Counted from the first letter of the stretch, positions 8,931 to 22,165 are shown. The stretch is DNA of 64,000 nt from Magicicada septendecula (GCA_034769895.1 CM068367.1:314091986-314155985), one strand, 5' to 3'. Translations and numbers: made by a program. Notes: generated by a model from the letters alone, not told the origin.

Positions 8931-11576
8931 CATAGTTGTTTGGTTAGTGCTAGTGTAAATACTGAGTTTTTGTATTAAAAACAAAAAGAATTATGTAACA
9001 GAGCTGTGAGTGCAGTTAAGTTGTTGCCGACTTCAAGAAATTCCACCTTATCAGAAAGAACGATAGCAACCCACAACATAGTTTTGTTTTCGAACACGTT
9101 CATCTTTACATTTAGGATGACTGTACTTGCACGCGTGAATTGGAATACACGATTGCATCGTTAGTGAACAGTAATCAGGTTGAAGCTAAAGTAAGTTTGT
9201 TTCTGAACATTTGAATACAATATAACTTCCTAATAACGGACTACTAAGTAAGGAAATCCTCCACGTAAAGAATTTTTTCTGTACATCGTGAAATTTTAGT
9301 AAAAATACAAGTATAATTTTTACGTAAATTACTTAAAATTTTTCAATAGTGAAATTGGGATGAATTTCCAGTTTTTTGTTTTTGAAGTAACAATTTATAA
9401 AATCAGTGCGTTCATTTCCCGCTCAGTTGTATAGTAGACTGTTTTAGAGATTAAATATTTAGAGATGATTACTCAAAAAGTGTATATTTTGGTTTTGCCT
9501 AATAGTAAATAAAATACGGAGGTTTTTTTTTATTGCCGTTCTTTCATTCACAGGTTATTCTGTCCTGGAAAGATTTTATTCTGAATAATGGAATTATATG
9601 TCCTGTATTGGATAAGCTAATTTATGTTAAAAAATTACTACTGTAATCATTTCAGCATATCTGTAAGCACGTCATGCATAAGTGTTCAAGGCTGTTCTAC
9701 ATAAGATGTAAGGTAAATCGGTTTAACTTATGAGAAATAAAATTTAGTCGTTATGTACGGAAACGGTAAAACCGTTTAGCTTTAACTTCGTTTGAGGGAA
9801 TAATATCAAAGTTTAGTAACTTATGGTCTTATATGATAGATCGGGAAGGACCAGAAGTTCCTGTAACGAGTACTTACCAGTAAGCAATTTTAGGCAGGAT
9901 ATCGAGTTTCTTTATTCAGAAGTTGCATTACGAATTATTTTTTTAGGATAGTTTTCCTTAATCCTTGATTTGAATTAATAATTTTATTAATTAAATTAAC
10001 GTAGTGTGACCTTCGCGATGAAAAGACAGTGGTTTTCACGGTCTCAGCGACTGATTATCGTTGTCGTTCTAATAGTAGCACACCGCCTACAACCCTAATG
10101 GAAGTATGACGTACCAGGATACGCTTCGTTGTACTAGGTAAAAAATGTTACTGACGCGTGAAGGGTTGCATTGCCTAAGTACTTGTCAAGGATTTCGCGT
10201 TGTTCGTTCAAACACAAGCTTTGAACTAAAAACAGTTACGGAAGCAACGGTAAATATTTATGCCAACCAGTCTTGTTTGGAACGTGTGTGCCTTTTGGCA
10301 CTGGGTTCAAGGATATTTTTGTTGATAAAGCGAGAGACATGTCGCTTCCTTAAAGATAACATTGTTTCGGTTTTTTATTTAACTTTCAGACTCCATTTAA
10401 CTTTTAGAAACAGTATTTACGGGTTCGTTAAACTGCGAGTAGTTCGCATACAGTAATCTGTACCTTACGTAACACGCACAGGTTACTGACAAACTTCTTG
10501 GTACAGTTTGCGGTGATAATCTAAAAGCACGTTGTTTTAAAAGCACTCGCATTGGTTGAGTGATGAATCGTTGGCAATGCAGTCATTGTTCCATCCGGTG
10601 GCCTCGTTAGGTTGGATGCACGGTAGGCCTACATGCAGTGTGTAGCCTGTCTGTGGCAGTCGGTCTTGTTCTCGATAGCAGTGTGTTAGTCGCGCGCGCA
10701 ATCGACTCGCCGGTTTTTACGTAAATCCAGCTTGTTGAATGCATTCAGGTGTGTCGCTCGTGTGGACGTGGATGTCTTCGGCCGGTGAATGCAGTGACCC
10801 GCGCTGAAGTAGGAACATTACGGTCAAACGCGTATCTAAGTGCCAACAGTAGTCATTATAAGAAGTTGGTTGTGTACTCTCACTTAGAACCGATTTAAGT
10901 TCATAATTTTTATTAAACGTTTTTGCCGTTCGTGCTGTAATATTGTCTAGTCATTGATGTCAAGTTCGCTGTGATCACAGTGAACTTGCGTAAAAGAATA
11001 ATTGTGTTGGTTTTTAAACGTAACATTCTAGACTGTATGTTTTGAACAGAATCCTTAGTATATTTTGTTAATGATTTTTCTGCAGTAAGTTTTATCGTGA
11101 GCTGTCGATTGTTTCTTGTTATAGATACGTTAAACTGATGTGATGCGGTTGCCATGTTAGTGATTGGAATTAAGAGTTCATATTTTAGTTAAGCGGTTTT
11201 TTAATGTTTACGTTGCCGTCAAAAAATGTTAATCTCTGTTTGAATTCTTTGTTCTCGTAAATTGGCGCATTGACCGGTGGTGGAAGTGGTGTACGCGAGA
11301 AACTTTTCGACAGTGAGTGACGGTACACGCTGCACGCGGCCTTCGTTGTAATAATATAAATGTATAATGTTTTTATTGATATTAGAAATAAGTATAGAAT
11401 ATGTGAGTGAGCGAAAAAGTTGGCAAGGGGTACTTAAAGCGGGACGAAAATATCGCGGCTAATGCGGACAGCGAAGCCAATAGCGGACCAGCAGACTCTT
11501 TCAGTGTGCGGTGTTCGTATTTGTTAACTCGTATTAATTTGATAATCATTGTAAGTGTTGTTTGAGATATGTGAAT
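8931..11576. other. AT-rich non-coding DNA with a CpG-richer patch
   Basis: No supported gene. The 103-codon frame at 10145-10456 has no recognisable motif. Around 10540-11340 the sequence is richer in CpG (for example GTCGCGCGCGCAATCGACTC near 10690), as can be seen upstream of genes, but no promoter element is clear. Confidence 0.4.
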
Positions 11577-11607
11577 ATGGTTGACGCAATGCAGAACACA
11601 GTTCCAG
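11577..11607 (+). CDS. Possible first coding exon of a host gene (speculative)
   Basis: An ATG preceded by GTGAAT starts the peptide MVDAMQNTVP, and the frame reaches CAG|GTAATA, an acceptable splice donor at 11608. The preceding ~200 bp is richer in GC than its surroundings and could be a 5' UTR. Without splicing the frame stops after 27 codons. I do not recognise the peptide; such short exons occur by chance. Confidence 0.2.
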
Positions 11608-12596
11608 GTAATACGCAGAAGTACGAGTCTTTTTTTTGTTGTTGTAACTTTTCTGTTTAAATACTGTACACAAATACAAAAGTACTTTTTCTGATCATGT
11701 TAGAAAATTAAGTGTATTAAGGTTTTATGTGAGTTTTAGTAGTACTAGATTACTGTAGGTAGTAGTGTTTGTAAACAAATTTAACACGAAAAATTTAATT
11801 TACCCAAAAAGTTAAATCGTGTATCACCTACTATTTTTCGGCGTAAATACAGCTGTTTTATGCTTGTAACTATTTTTGTCACTAGTACAATACTGCTTTT
11901 ACACATTCTACGAAAAAAGTAACATAATAAATTTTATAATGTAAATAAAATAAATACATTTGCCGTCATACAGTACTGTTTTCAGTTTAAATCGAACAGT
12001 AAAATATTACAAAAAATATTAGTAATGAAAATTACTTTTTGATATTAACTTTTGTTATATTTCAGCTGTTAATCGTAATCCTTACGTTATTTGTTTATAT
12101 AATGTCGGTGTTATAGTCAGTGCTGTAAGGATAAATAAACGAAATTCAGAATTGGAACGAGTTTTTTGGGTATCTACTAGTCTGTTTTACGTAAATATTA
12201 AGGTGTATCAGTATGCTATTTGTATCTGTAGTGGTAAAAATTATACGTAACAAAACTGTTTTTTATAACGATTTCTAGCATCGTGTACGTTGTTTGAAGG
12301 AGGAGGTCAACAGGACTTGGAAAACCCCGCAGTAGCCTGTATGTCGACCGTAGAATTCGCGAAGTGTGTAGCTATATGCAAGTTTCCTAGTATGGATGAA
12401 CTGAAATAAACAGCTCGTAACGATTGTAGTCCCAGGCGTGTGTGTTAAGCGTGAAGCGCGTACCATCGTTACGTGTGCACCTCGTTAGTGCATCAGAAGC
12501 GCGCGTTTCGCCAAGACATTATGTAACGCTGTGTGCGTCAGAGAAATTATTTCTGGAAAATTAAGTAGATATTAATCGGCGATCAGATGGTGGCAT
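11608..12596. other. AT-rich non-coding DNA
   Basis: No coding or repeat signal seen. Confidence 0.5.
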
Positions 12597-12674
12597 ACGC
12601 GGGCAGGTGGTGCTCCACGTCCTCACATTTACGCAAGGCGGTGCGGCGGTATTCAAAGCCAAGCCAAATATCTG
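12597..12674 (+). CDS. Possible short coding exon (speculative)
   Basis: An ATG opens 26 codons (starting MVAYAGRWCSTSS) that end at TCTG|GTGAGC, a donor-like site at 12675. The stretch is clearly richer in GC and CpG than the AT-rich DNA on both sides. Read through, the frame hits TAG at about 12690. It could be an alternative first exon of the same gene as 11577. No family recognised. Confidence 0.2.
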
Positions 12675-15600
12675 GTGAGCCAACTTCGTAGCCAGATATA
12701 CATGTGGTTTCGCCTTTTACGGAAATTTTTTGATATTTACCGTTACGTAAAAAGTTATTAAATCGTGTTTAATATCAGTATTCTGTAACGCGCTTTGAAT
12801 TAAATAATCTCTCACTTATGTAACTGTTTAGGGTTCACATAGCGTGTTAATTAATTTTCATGAAGCTGCATTTTTTCCTTGGCGTTCAGAAAGACTATTC
12901 CAAGCGAGAAATACAGGCTTCTTTATCGAAACAGAAAGCGAATTTGCGTGAGACCAAGGAACAGTGTGTATTTCCATCATCCCTTTAGGTGTCTCTGGTG
13001 TTATAATGTTTGTAGGTTGCAGATGACAACTTTGCCATGCACTTTAATGACTTCGGTGTTTCATCATTATGAATAGTTTATTGATGCTAATTTATGGAAT
13101 CGCTTATGTGTCCGGTAAAGATCATTTATGGCAGTAAATTCTGTGATCACGAGTGTATGGACGCATCACACGTCTATAAACTGATACTACAAAAATCGCT
13201 CATTGTATTACAGTTCTTGAAGAAGTATGTTGAATAAATTCTTTTCTAGAGATTAGGCAAAATAATGGCTGTGGACGTGACCAGAAGCTTGTCCATCTTC
13301 GTTCATAATTTACTTTTGAAAGGATTTACGTTCAAGTTATGTATCATGGCTCCCACGTAGAATCAAGTGACTTAACAAACTATGAGAAAACGTGACATTA
13401 TGATCACACGAACGTGATAATGTTAACACAATGACAGAAATATGTACAGAAGTTTGGTCAGATATCGCGGCTCGGATGCGTCAACAGTGTTAGGAAGAAG
13501 TACCGGTATGGAGTTGATGACTGGGCATCTGTTTGTCACCCGTCATATGTGAGCAAAATTCTTGTAGAAATTGTAAACGAAGCAGTATGTCAAGTTTGAA
13601 GTTTACACAGGTGTGAAGGTTTTTTTCAGCGAGCTCACAACCGTTGAATTTGACTGAATTCAGCTATCATCTGTAAGCGAGTGAATTAATGAAAACCATG
13701 ACCACGTGCAATTTGAGGAAGACAAGTCGTCTAAGAAACGCATTTAAGTCGTTGAAATTCATGTAAAATCATGTTAACGTAAACCATAAACGTCTATGTA
13801 AAGGAATGCTTGTGACTGTGACAAGAAATGGTAATCCTAGAAGCAGTAACATAACAATAACACTATTGTTGCTGCCGTATATCGTACTGAATAGAATATA
13901 CAGTGAAATTCAGTACAAAGCTGATGAATATTATATGTTATTTCGGAAATTAAAAGGTCAAGTCAGTACAGTGGTGAAGAATACGGTATCTAGCTGTAAT
14001 GTTGACGTTTAGAGCCAACAGTTGTTTTTGTCGGTAAACAACAGACTTTGTGGAACTTATGTGGAAAGTTAAAGGCATATCCAATTGAATATGTAGATTT
14101 CAAAATCGGCGACACGACTTCAAGAATGTTAAGATTCCGAAATAAACTCGAATTAATTTTGTAACAAAGTGACGTCTGTATAAGCACCACTGTATGCTTC
14201 AAAATGATGTATACCAAAAACTAGAAGCTTTATAAACTATACATACAGCAGAAAAAAATTTTTCTACGCCTACAAGGGTGTTTAAGACGGTATTCAGTAT
14301 GCAGCAATGACATATGGGAAGTATTTTGTTTAAACCATAGCTAATCATTACTGAGGAGATTAGAAGAATCTGGTTGTGTGCATTTCTTCGGTTAGGCTGC
14401 CGAACAAATGAGAAGTATGGGTTAGTGGATTGGTGAGCTACAACATTGGAGGTTTATAACCGATAGACCGATGTTAATGATGACATTGTAAACCCCAAAA
14501 TTAAAGTAATACATATGAATGTGAGAAAGTATTCATGGATGTGTGAATAAATGGACAGCTAAACATTCCTATTCGCCATTGTTCTATATAATGGAAAGGA
14601 GAACAAAACTAGGATCAACATTTTAAAGTCCGTTATAATTAATTCCGTTGCCATTAGAGATTGACAGGGAAAACATTGATTGTATAAGTGTTCAATCTCA
14701 GAGCAGTTCAATCATAGTTAAAATATATCTGAATCTGAACGATCGGCTAGACAGTGAAAAGGATTAAAGTAACGGGGGGGATAACCCCTCAGCAGCCCTT
14801 GTGTATTCGTGTCATCAGAATACCTAATAAGTAACTTAGTGTAGCAACCTTCACAAATTACTGCAATGACACGGTTAAATTTACAGCCGTTTGTGTGTAA
14901 ATTTTTATTCCTCCTTAGAAAATTACCATAAACAAAAAATCAAGGTCGCATAGTTAGATCGCCAGTATTCTCATTGTAGTCGGTGACGTCACACGGCTGT
15001 TTAAAATTTTAATCGCATAGTGGAGGCTAAAGTCGCAACTTGGGTGTATATGTTGAATGGTACCTGAAAAGAAAGAGGAAGAACGTCGTTAAGTCAGTGG
15101 GACTGATGTGCATGCGTGGGAACTTCGGGTGTGTGGGTATAGGCCTAATTGATACCTTCATATGTTTTAATGAATGTTCGAAAACGTACTTTTAATTAAT
15201 AGTATAATCTATCTTTCTGGCATACATTACACATAAATTAAATTTCATTCGAAGTAAAAGAGTTCCCGCTTCGAACCTTTTTGACTCCTACAACAATAAG
15301 AAAAGAATAATTTACAGAAGGTTGTAATTACTTCCTAGTTTTTAAGCGAACTACTGTACAATGAAGTCACTCGTGCGCGCGCCCACAATATCGTCCCACT
15401 CTAGTTATCTGACCACATTTGTGCATTATTGAAATTAATCACTAAATGTAATTAAACAAGATAAAGTTACACATATGGGCCGCTTTAAGAAAAAAAAGAT
15501 TGTTCGTATTAACTAAACACAAAAAATATTCACTATAGATTAACATTTTCTAATGTAATTAAGTGGGAGTATTTTTTACTCTCATGATGAATCGACAGTT

Positions 15601-17120
15601 TGTAGCGGCGGAAGCCTAAGATAATTCGTAGACTGATAATGGAGAGACGAATTCGAAACACTTAGTGATAGCACACGAGTTCGTTATGTTACAATCTACG
15701 TAATAGGTAAAAATACTGTATTATGTGTGCAAATTCATGTACTTTACTTCCATGTACGATATTGAAGAAGTTTATCTCCGAGTTGCGTTTATTCGACACA
15801 CCTCTAGTATATATGCATATTCAGTGTGCATGCTTGTAAATTTGAAACTTTCCGATCAATTAAATGCAGTTGTATGTTGTGAATGCTGTCTCCTCCACGA
15901 AGTAGGTCGGTCATTGTGTGCGGAACCAAAATAACTTCTTTTTTCTGCGTTGCGTTAAATTCTAATTGTCACATTACATTGTACCATACGGTACAGTCTT
16001 CGCACACAGTTATTTATTTGTATAGGTTGGGGGATTCCTTTAAATTTTTATCACTTAAAGTCAGTTTAGTTGTGGAAGTAACAGAAAAAAAGGAGGAAAA
16101 AGTTGTATATGAACTGCAGTGTTTGGCTCCTAAACAGGTCGGTTTTATAGTTTTAAGACTCGCTTTATGGTGCATTTTAATATATCAGATAATGTAAATT
16201 GTCTGTTACTACCAGCCAGATTTAAAAATAATAATACAGTGTATCTAAATTTGAAATAGACAGTCTGTTGTCGAAATACGTCATAAACCACACGACTGGG
16301 CACCGAAACGGCAGGCGTCCGTAGAAATCGCAGTAGGTCGACAACCTGAAGCCTCGGCACGAATACAAACGCAGTCATTCGATAGTCCTAATGTGCATAT
16401 TTATGTTTCTCTACAACGTTTTGCGCCGTTCCTTGTATGCATGAGCGCGCTCGTGAACAGTATAGGCCAATTTTTAAAAAAGAAATCTTAAAGTACCCGG
16501 ATGAAATAGAGTATAAAAACAGTAAAGTCAGATAAATAACACTGGTGGTAGAAGAACTGCAGTGGCGATAGTCGAATTAGCAGTCTTGTTACAATTAGGT
16601 CAAGTAAAACTATGCGTCAAGTGTATCTGGTTGCGTTTGTATATCTTCTCGTATAGATAACAGTGCTGTTCTGGTATCCTACAACTCAAGTATAATAAAA
16701 GGATTTTTATTAAACCCTTTTTAGCCCTCCTGTCTGAAATATGTTGGTCTCAGTAAAAGCGTTTTTGTCGTAATGATATGTTACGATTTTGTCTCTTATT
16801 TATATAATTTTTGTTTAATTCCGAGAATACCGCGGGAAATGGCAGATTCGTTGAACAGTCGGAATCGAAGCTGCTTTGAGATGAACTAAAGTAAATCGAA
16901 AGACATACGAGTACACAGGCGCAAAAAATATATGTGTGTTTACGCAGACGGCAGTTTTCAATTCGTGCAGCGGCAACTTTTATGCGGATCCACAACACAA
17001 AGAATATTGGAGTACGACATTTCCTGATTTATAAAACTCTTGGTTTTTCAGCGTGTGTTCAGTATATTTCGTTAGTCTGCCGCTTCTGTTGTAGTATCGT
17101 TTTGTTTTATATTGTTCGTG
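12675..17120. other. AT-rich non-coding DNA
   Basis: Only short chance frames (up to about 100 codons) without motifs. No internal repeat, tRNA or mobile element recognised. Confidence 0.5.
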
Positions 17121-17122
17121 TT

Positions 17123-17170
17123 TTGTGTGTGTGTGTGTGTGTGTGCGCGTGCGCGCGCGCGCACGTGTGT
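17123..17170 (+). repeat. Compound (GT)n(GC)n microsatellite
   Basis: A GT run passes into alternating GC (CGCGCGCGCGCAC), a purine-pyrimidine alternation able to form Z-DNA. Confidence 0.9.
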
Positions 17171-18713
17171 TTGAGTCTAAGCGTGCCTTTGAGTTAAGAA
17201 TAGTTACATCACTGTCACTGACGTGCAACAGCCTTGTGTGCTTCTTTCCGTAATGCAACCTTTCTCTGCCCTAATTCTTCAGCGGAACTCTTGAAACATG
17301 TCAAGATTTTACAATCCGTATACGCAGATGCTCTCTACAATTAATTGTACATATGTAATAGAAAACAATGCAGTAAACATTATCATTGCCGTTTTTAATC
17401 ATTGTAAAAAGCAGCGTTTTTTCTTCGGAGTAAGGCATGTTTTGTTGTATTCAGTAAAGTAGGTAAAGGAAATTATCTGTCTTTCCTTTTTACTGACTTT
17501 AAATGAGTGTTAAAATTTACAATCTACAGTTGAAATAAAAACTGAACTGCCCCCTTCGGTTGATTAATAAAGAATTGGAATTATGGATTTTTTTAGCCAG
17601 TGTTTCTCTTCTATCGTAGAATGCAAATGTATACAGCGAGGAACTTGGCGGGCCCGCGCAGATGGGTAGATCCTGTTTGCAAGTCAAAACCGAATCCTAT
17701 ATGTGATAAGTAGAGAAAAACGATCTGCGTTAATTGGTTTTTTACACATTTATAGTGACGGCTCTTCTCTGTCCGTTGACAGACGATTTCTCAGATTTTG
17801 ACGTTCTCTGTTGGTACTTTTTGTCGAAGTTGCTATCAATGAGTAGTTATCGGTTTTGAATAGTTTTTAACAGAAACGATGCGTTTAAGTAATATACATC
17901 TAACGTAAAATAATTTCTTACGTAAAAGCACCATATTTAATAACGTACAAATCACCGAGTCCCTTAAGTCGCCGTGTGACTTGCATCGCACGTAAACTAC
18001 ACATTTTATTTCCTTGTAGTACATGTACAGTATATCGAAGTAATCCACCCGAAAATGAAATATTTATCGATATGTTGGCAGTATTGATGCCAGGGGGAAC
18101 TCTTAGTGATTTCCCATGGAACTTCCGTTTAAAATCCGGGTGTAGTCGCATTCATCCATTTACTAAGCCAGCTTCTTTTACGGACCGGGTTTTTTAAGCG
18201 TAGCACATCGCAGTAAAGTTGAAATCATGTCAGTAACTAGAGTCCCTAACCTGCGCACGCGTATACTCGGCACTGCCGCACTGCGACGTACTGCACACCT
18301 GGACGTGAAGTACTGCGCACATAAACAGACGTGTGTTTAGTTTTTGTGTAGAGGCTCTTCTATTCTGGTGATCGTGTACTGAAATAACCTTGGAATCGGC
18401 CGTCTGCGGTAATCTGTATTCAAACAGCGGATTATTGTTTTAAAACATGTTGACCGTGATGTTAGTTTATTTCTCGCCATTCCTACGTTCTAACGCCTCT
18501 GTTTTAAAAGATCTGTTTTTAACTTCTTTGACTTTCCTAGGAGTTGGCTTGCTCTTTAAAAAAAAACAAGTAGTTGTCTACCTTTTTTTAATAAATGTAT
18601 CTGGATGTCGCGCGCGCGTTTACAGACTGCAAAAGACAAAAGTGCTAGGCAACTGTTATTGAAGTATAAGTACTGTGTGTTTCCGTTTTGGATCAAAGTT
18701 AAAGGAATGTGCG
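17171..18713. other. AT-rich non-coding DNA
   Basis: Overlapping frames on both strands near 17918-18197 reach 73-77 codons but show no family motif. Confidence 0.45.
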
Positions 18714-19005
18714 GTCTTTTATTGAGTACATGAGTAACGTGTGGCTTCAAGAAAAGGACTTTAGATATACTTAAATCCCGTCATAATTATTATCCGTTAT
18801 ATATGGGATTTTAACAAGTGTTGCTGGCTTCTTCCTCTCAGCCAGTCTCCGATCGCTCTATCTTATTGAGTACATGAGTAATATGTGGCTTCAAGAAAAG
18901 AAATTCTTTAGCTATACTTAATACCCGTCATCATTATCATCCGTCGTATATGGGATTCTTACAGGTGTCGCTGACTTCCCCCTCTCAGCCACAGACTCCG
19001 ATCGT
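18714..19005. repeat. Tandem duplication, ~145-bp unit
   Basis: TTATTGAGTACATGAGTAA begins near 18719 and again near 18864. Both units continue with GTGGCTTCAAGAAAAG, a CCCGTCAT.ATTAT.ATCCGT block, ATATGGGATT and CTCTCAGCCA...CTCCGATCG. The second unit abuts or overlaps the 3' end of the LINE relic, so it may be the duplicated 3' tail of that element. Confidence 0.8.
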
Positions 19006-19774
19006 CTCTAATTTTCCTTTCACCGACTCGACTCTGATATCTCGTCTGTTTCCATCGCGTCGTTCACTTCATCTGTCCGTATCCTTCGAGGCCTCCTTTT
19101 CCTTCTTCTTCCCAAAGGACTCCAGTCCGTAACCTTTGCCGTTCATCTACATCTCCAGCTCTTCTTACGTTGTACCACGTCAGTCTTTTCTATTTTCTCT
19201 TCAGTATAATTTAGCACGTATTTTTTCACCTTCATCATCGTATTTCTTATTTCATTATCGGTGATCTTGTCCGTTCTTGAGAGTCTATACTCCGTCTTCA
19301 GTAGTCCATTTCCGTTGCGCTTATTTTCCCTTCATACTTTTTATGTCCCATACTTTTCGCTCCGTTGGTCATTATACTACGCATCATGGTAGTGAATATA
19401 ATCACTTTGAGTATCATTATCGTTGTTTTGTAATGTTTGTCGCAGTATGGAATTGACTATGTCCACTGCACGTCCTTGTTTCTAGTAATTTGATCTTTAT
19501 TTCTGTTCCTGTTTCCCCTTACTTCGTTAGTAGAAACCCTAAGTACTAAAATTTCCCAGACCCTTTAACTTCTTGTCCATCGATCGCTTCCAAATTCTGT
19601 ACCTACTCTCCTCCTGTGCCATATACTTAATTTAAATTTGGGATTCCCCGAATAACTTGTTCTTTTCGGGTCCTGTAAGGTGTGTTCGGCATCCCAGCAG
19701 TTTCCGAGTTCAATTGTTTTTTTTTTTGTCAGGATCCAACATTCAGAACCACACACTAATGGGGGAACTGTCAT
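19006..19774 (-). pseudogene. Degraded RTE/pol-like LINE reverse transcriptase, C-terminal part
   Basis: Read on the - strand in several frames, in the expected order: VCGSECWILTKKK (near 19750-19700, matching the family motif YGSECWTLTKK), MDYWRRS-like and R(T)DKITDNEIRNTM (near 19330-19240), and RPRRIRTDEVNDAMETDE (near 19095-19040, matching GRPRKRW.D.V..DM). This order is that of the C-terminal domain of insect pol-like LINE proteins. Stops and frame changes between the blocks show a dead relic. The frame of 69 codons at 19565-19774 is its only sizeable piece. Confidence 0.65.
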
Positions 19775-19780
19775 AACTTT

Positions 19781-21077
19781 GTAGAATTTTAATTTTCTCT
19801 CCCTTGCAGTTACTCCACAACGTTATTTCAATGTAGTATGGACAGCTTTAATATTTTTAATGGAAATTTGTAATGTAATATTAACGACTGTTGATGTTTT
19901 GTATATCCAAGAAGTGGTGGTATGTAAGCGAAGCGTATTATTAAATGAAGTAAAAATGAAAGTTTGTGTACACAATATATATTTAAAACGGAACGGCATG
20001 TTATGGGCTGATGTGGCACACATCCAAGCGTCAACGGTCGACGGCGAGTAAACGGTGCGTCATACTGTATACATATACCGTGGTATACACGCTACCGAAT
20101 GCCGCCGGTGCGCGGTGTATGCTTTAAAATTTGATAGGTGCGCCCAGTTGGCGTTGATATTGCGTTCATTGGTATTGCTGTACACCAGGCGTGACGTATT
20201 CCTTCCTACCTGACGTCAGGAAAATTTAAAATTATAATGACAAAGTTTGAATTGGACCGTTGAGTGACTTGTGTATGTTAATGCGATACGATTTATTCTG
20301 GCTGGTCGAGTATAATTTACTTGCATAATTTCACAGCAAAAAGTAAATTGAACATAATGTATTTTCACCAGGAGTCAGGGGAATCCAGGTTTTTCACCAC
20401 GGTCTTTGATTGTGAATAGACATGTTCAAGATAAGACAATTTATTGTATCCGTTAACTACGTTCTGTAAAAACTGGACGTCGGCCGTCGCAGAGGGTCGT
20501 CATTTCAAGGACAAAAGATTTAGGTTATTGAATTTGCAAACAATCGGAAGAATTTTAACCAGTTTTTAATAAAGTAAGAAGTTTATGCGTAATGCATGAC
20601 AAGCAGTCGAATTGACGTAGATTACAATGAGAAAACAATGCACATTGTACGTATCTAACATCAAACTGTAGCCTGTAAACTGTATTTCTTCAACTGTATC
20701 ACGAAACTGTATTTCTTAATATTCTGGAAATAGCAAAATCGTGTAGTCAGAATAACTAATAGTAGGGTATAAAACGTTGAAGAATTACTAGTAGTCTAGC
20801 GTATAAAAATATAAGAAAGTTACGGATGAGGTGTTTAAATGTTTTACCACAGAACAATAAACAACTATATCGGCTACTACTTATTAAACAGTAGTGGCAC
20901 CATAATAAGTTACAACAGAACTTGCCATGACCGGAATAATGTAGGCGGGACGAGTTCCGGATATGGAAGATAATACTTTTTTTTTTTAATTAGTACATTG
21001 TAGTTTTAAATTCATGTAGAATATTGTACTCTAATACTGCAATTAAGAGTTAGCTATTTACATGTGCATATTAATAA
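19781..21077. other. AT-rich non-coding DNA left of the satellite complex
   Basis: No gene or repeat seen. It ends in GCATATTAATAA just before the first ATATCGG terminus. Confidence 0.5.
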
Positions 21078-21143
21078 ATATCGGTATGGAGAACCATACA
21101 TGACTTCCATATTCTAAGATTTATATTTAAAATCATTTTCGAA

Positions 21144-21431
21144 ATGAAATATTACCATAGAAACTACTTCTTTCTACTTACTGCTTCAGCCTTAACCACA
21201 GTACTGTGGTCACTAACGTATACCACCTCACGTTATCGCACTCGATTTTCACTGATGGTGGAAGTCGATGGCATTGCCGAAATGTCTGGTTTTGTAGAAA
21301 ACATTGGACTACGGCCAAATATACCGGGAAGGAATTTTAACAAAAACTACTTCTTTGTTGCCGATAACGTTGTACACATATATATCAGTGGCGAAGTTAC
21401 ATGGAGGCAATTGAGGCAATGCCTACCCTAA
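21144..21431 (+). other. Recurrent 95-135-codon open frame of the central module (probably non-coding)
   Basis: The frame MKYYHRNYFFLLTASALTT... with a hydrophobic stretch at residues 8-25 and VDGIAEMSGFVENIGLRP recurs open in eight places: here, 26359-26742, 31633-32016 and 48938-49330 (+), and 24904-25467, 30179-30586, 47314-47721 and 52275-52571 (-). No known domain recognised. Differences among copies are mostly amino-acid-changing (LMVE/LMIE/LMME, AEM/AET, VADN/IADN, H/R, D/N) and the start varies with single-base indels. This argues against purifying selection; the frame probably survives because the copies are young. Confidence 0.5.
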
Positions 21432-21959
21432 AAAATTCTGTAGAATAAAAATTATAAATACGTATGAACTACATAACGTAAAGATTATACATTGTTACTG
21501 CGACTGTCAAATTTATTAAACCGAAACGTGCTTTATTGAGCGACCGCTAGATGGTGACAGGTGAGATTCGGCATAGTTCGTTTAAAGCGAATGAGGCAAC
21601 CTGAACTTGCCTCAGCGTTTTTTGTATACATCGTATGTAAGCAATGTAGTGGTGTGATAGGGAAGTGTAGGGAGGGGGGATTGTCCCGCGCTGTACACAT
21701 AGAGCGTTGAGGCATGCCTCACTTCTGTGGTCCAAACAGTTAAGTTAAAGCGCCTGTGTTGTTTCTAAGTGTTTATTTTATGCGGTTATTAAAAGTGTCA
21801 CTGTTATTCCGCTGAACTAACAGATGATCAAGATTGTTATTTGAATTATTTGTAACATTAAACATATATATAGAAACTAATCAAGTTTAAAAATTTGAAG
21901 TTCAATCAGTTGTATTATTGTGTATGATTAATACAAGGATTGTTCAATAGAAACACGTA

Positions 21960-22165
21960 TAGAGCCGTAAAGCATTTTTTATTCAACGATTTTAAAAGAA
22001 GTCTCCAATAACATTAAGACATGAGTTCCACTGTTGCGCTAACCTGTAGATTCCCTGCTAGTAAAATTCTTACGGCTGTTTGTGGAACCATTCGGTTACA
22101 GCAAACTCTACCTCAGCGTCCGATTTGAACCACCGTCCTTTTAGTGATTCCTTAAAAAAAAATTC
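21960..22165 (-). pseudogene. mariner transposase C-terminal relic (in P1)
   Basis: On the - strand from about 22160, the reading is ESLKGRWFKSDAEVEFAV, TEWFHKQP, stop, EFY, stop, QGIYRLAQQWNSC, LNVIGDFF, stop. This matches in order the C-terminus of DD34D mariner transposases (..RF.SD.EV..AV..W...QP..F..GI..L..RW..C....GDY). Three in-frame stops show it is dead. It is carried in every type I module. Confidence 0.8.

Noticed and set aside
10145..10456. 103-codon frame on the + strand
   Set aside because: No motif and AT-driven composition; no splice or promoter context.
21533..21715. 60-codon frame MPQRSMCTARDN... on the - strand in all P arms
   Set aside because: Short, no motif, alternative overlapping frame of 62 codons; best explained by repeat identity.
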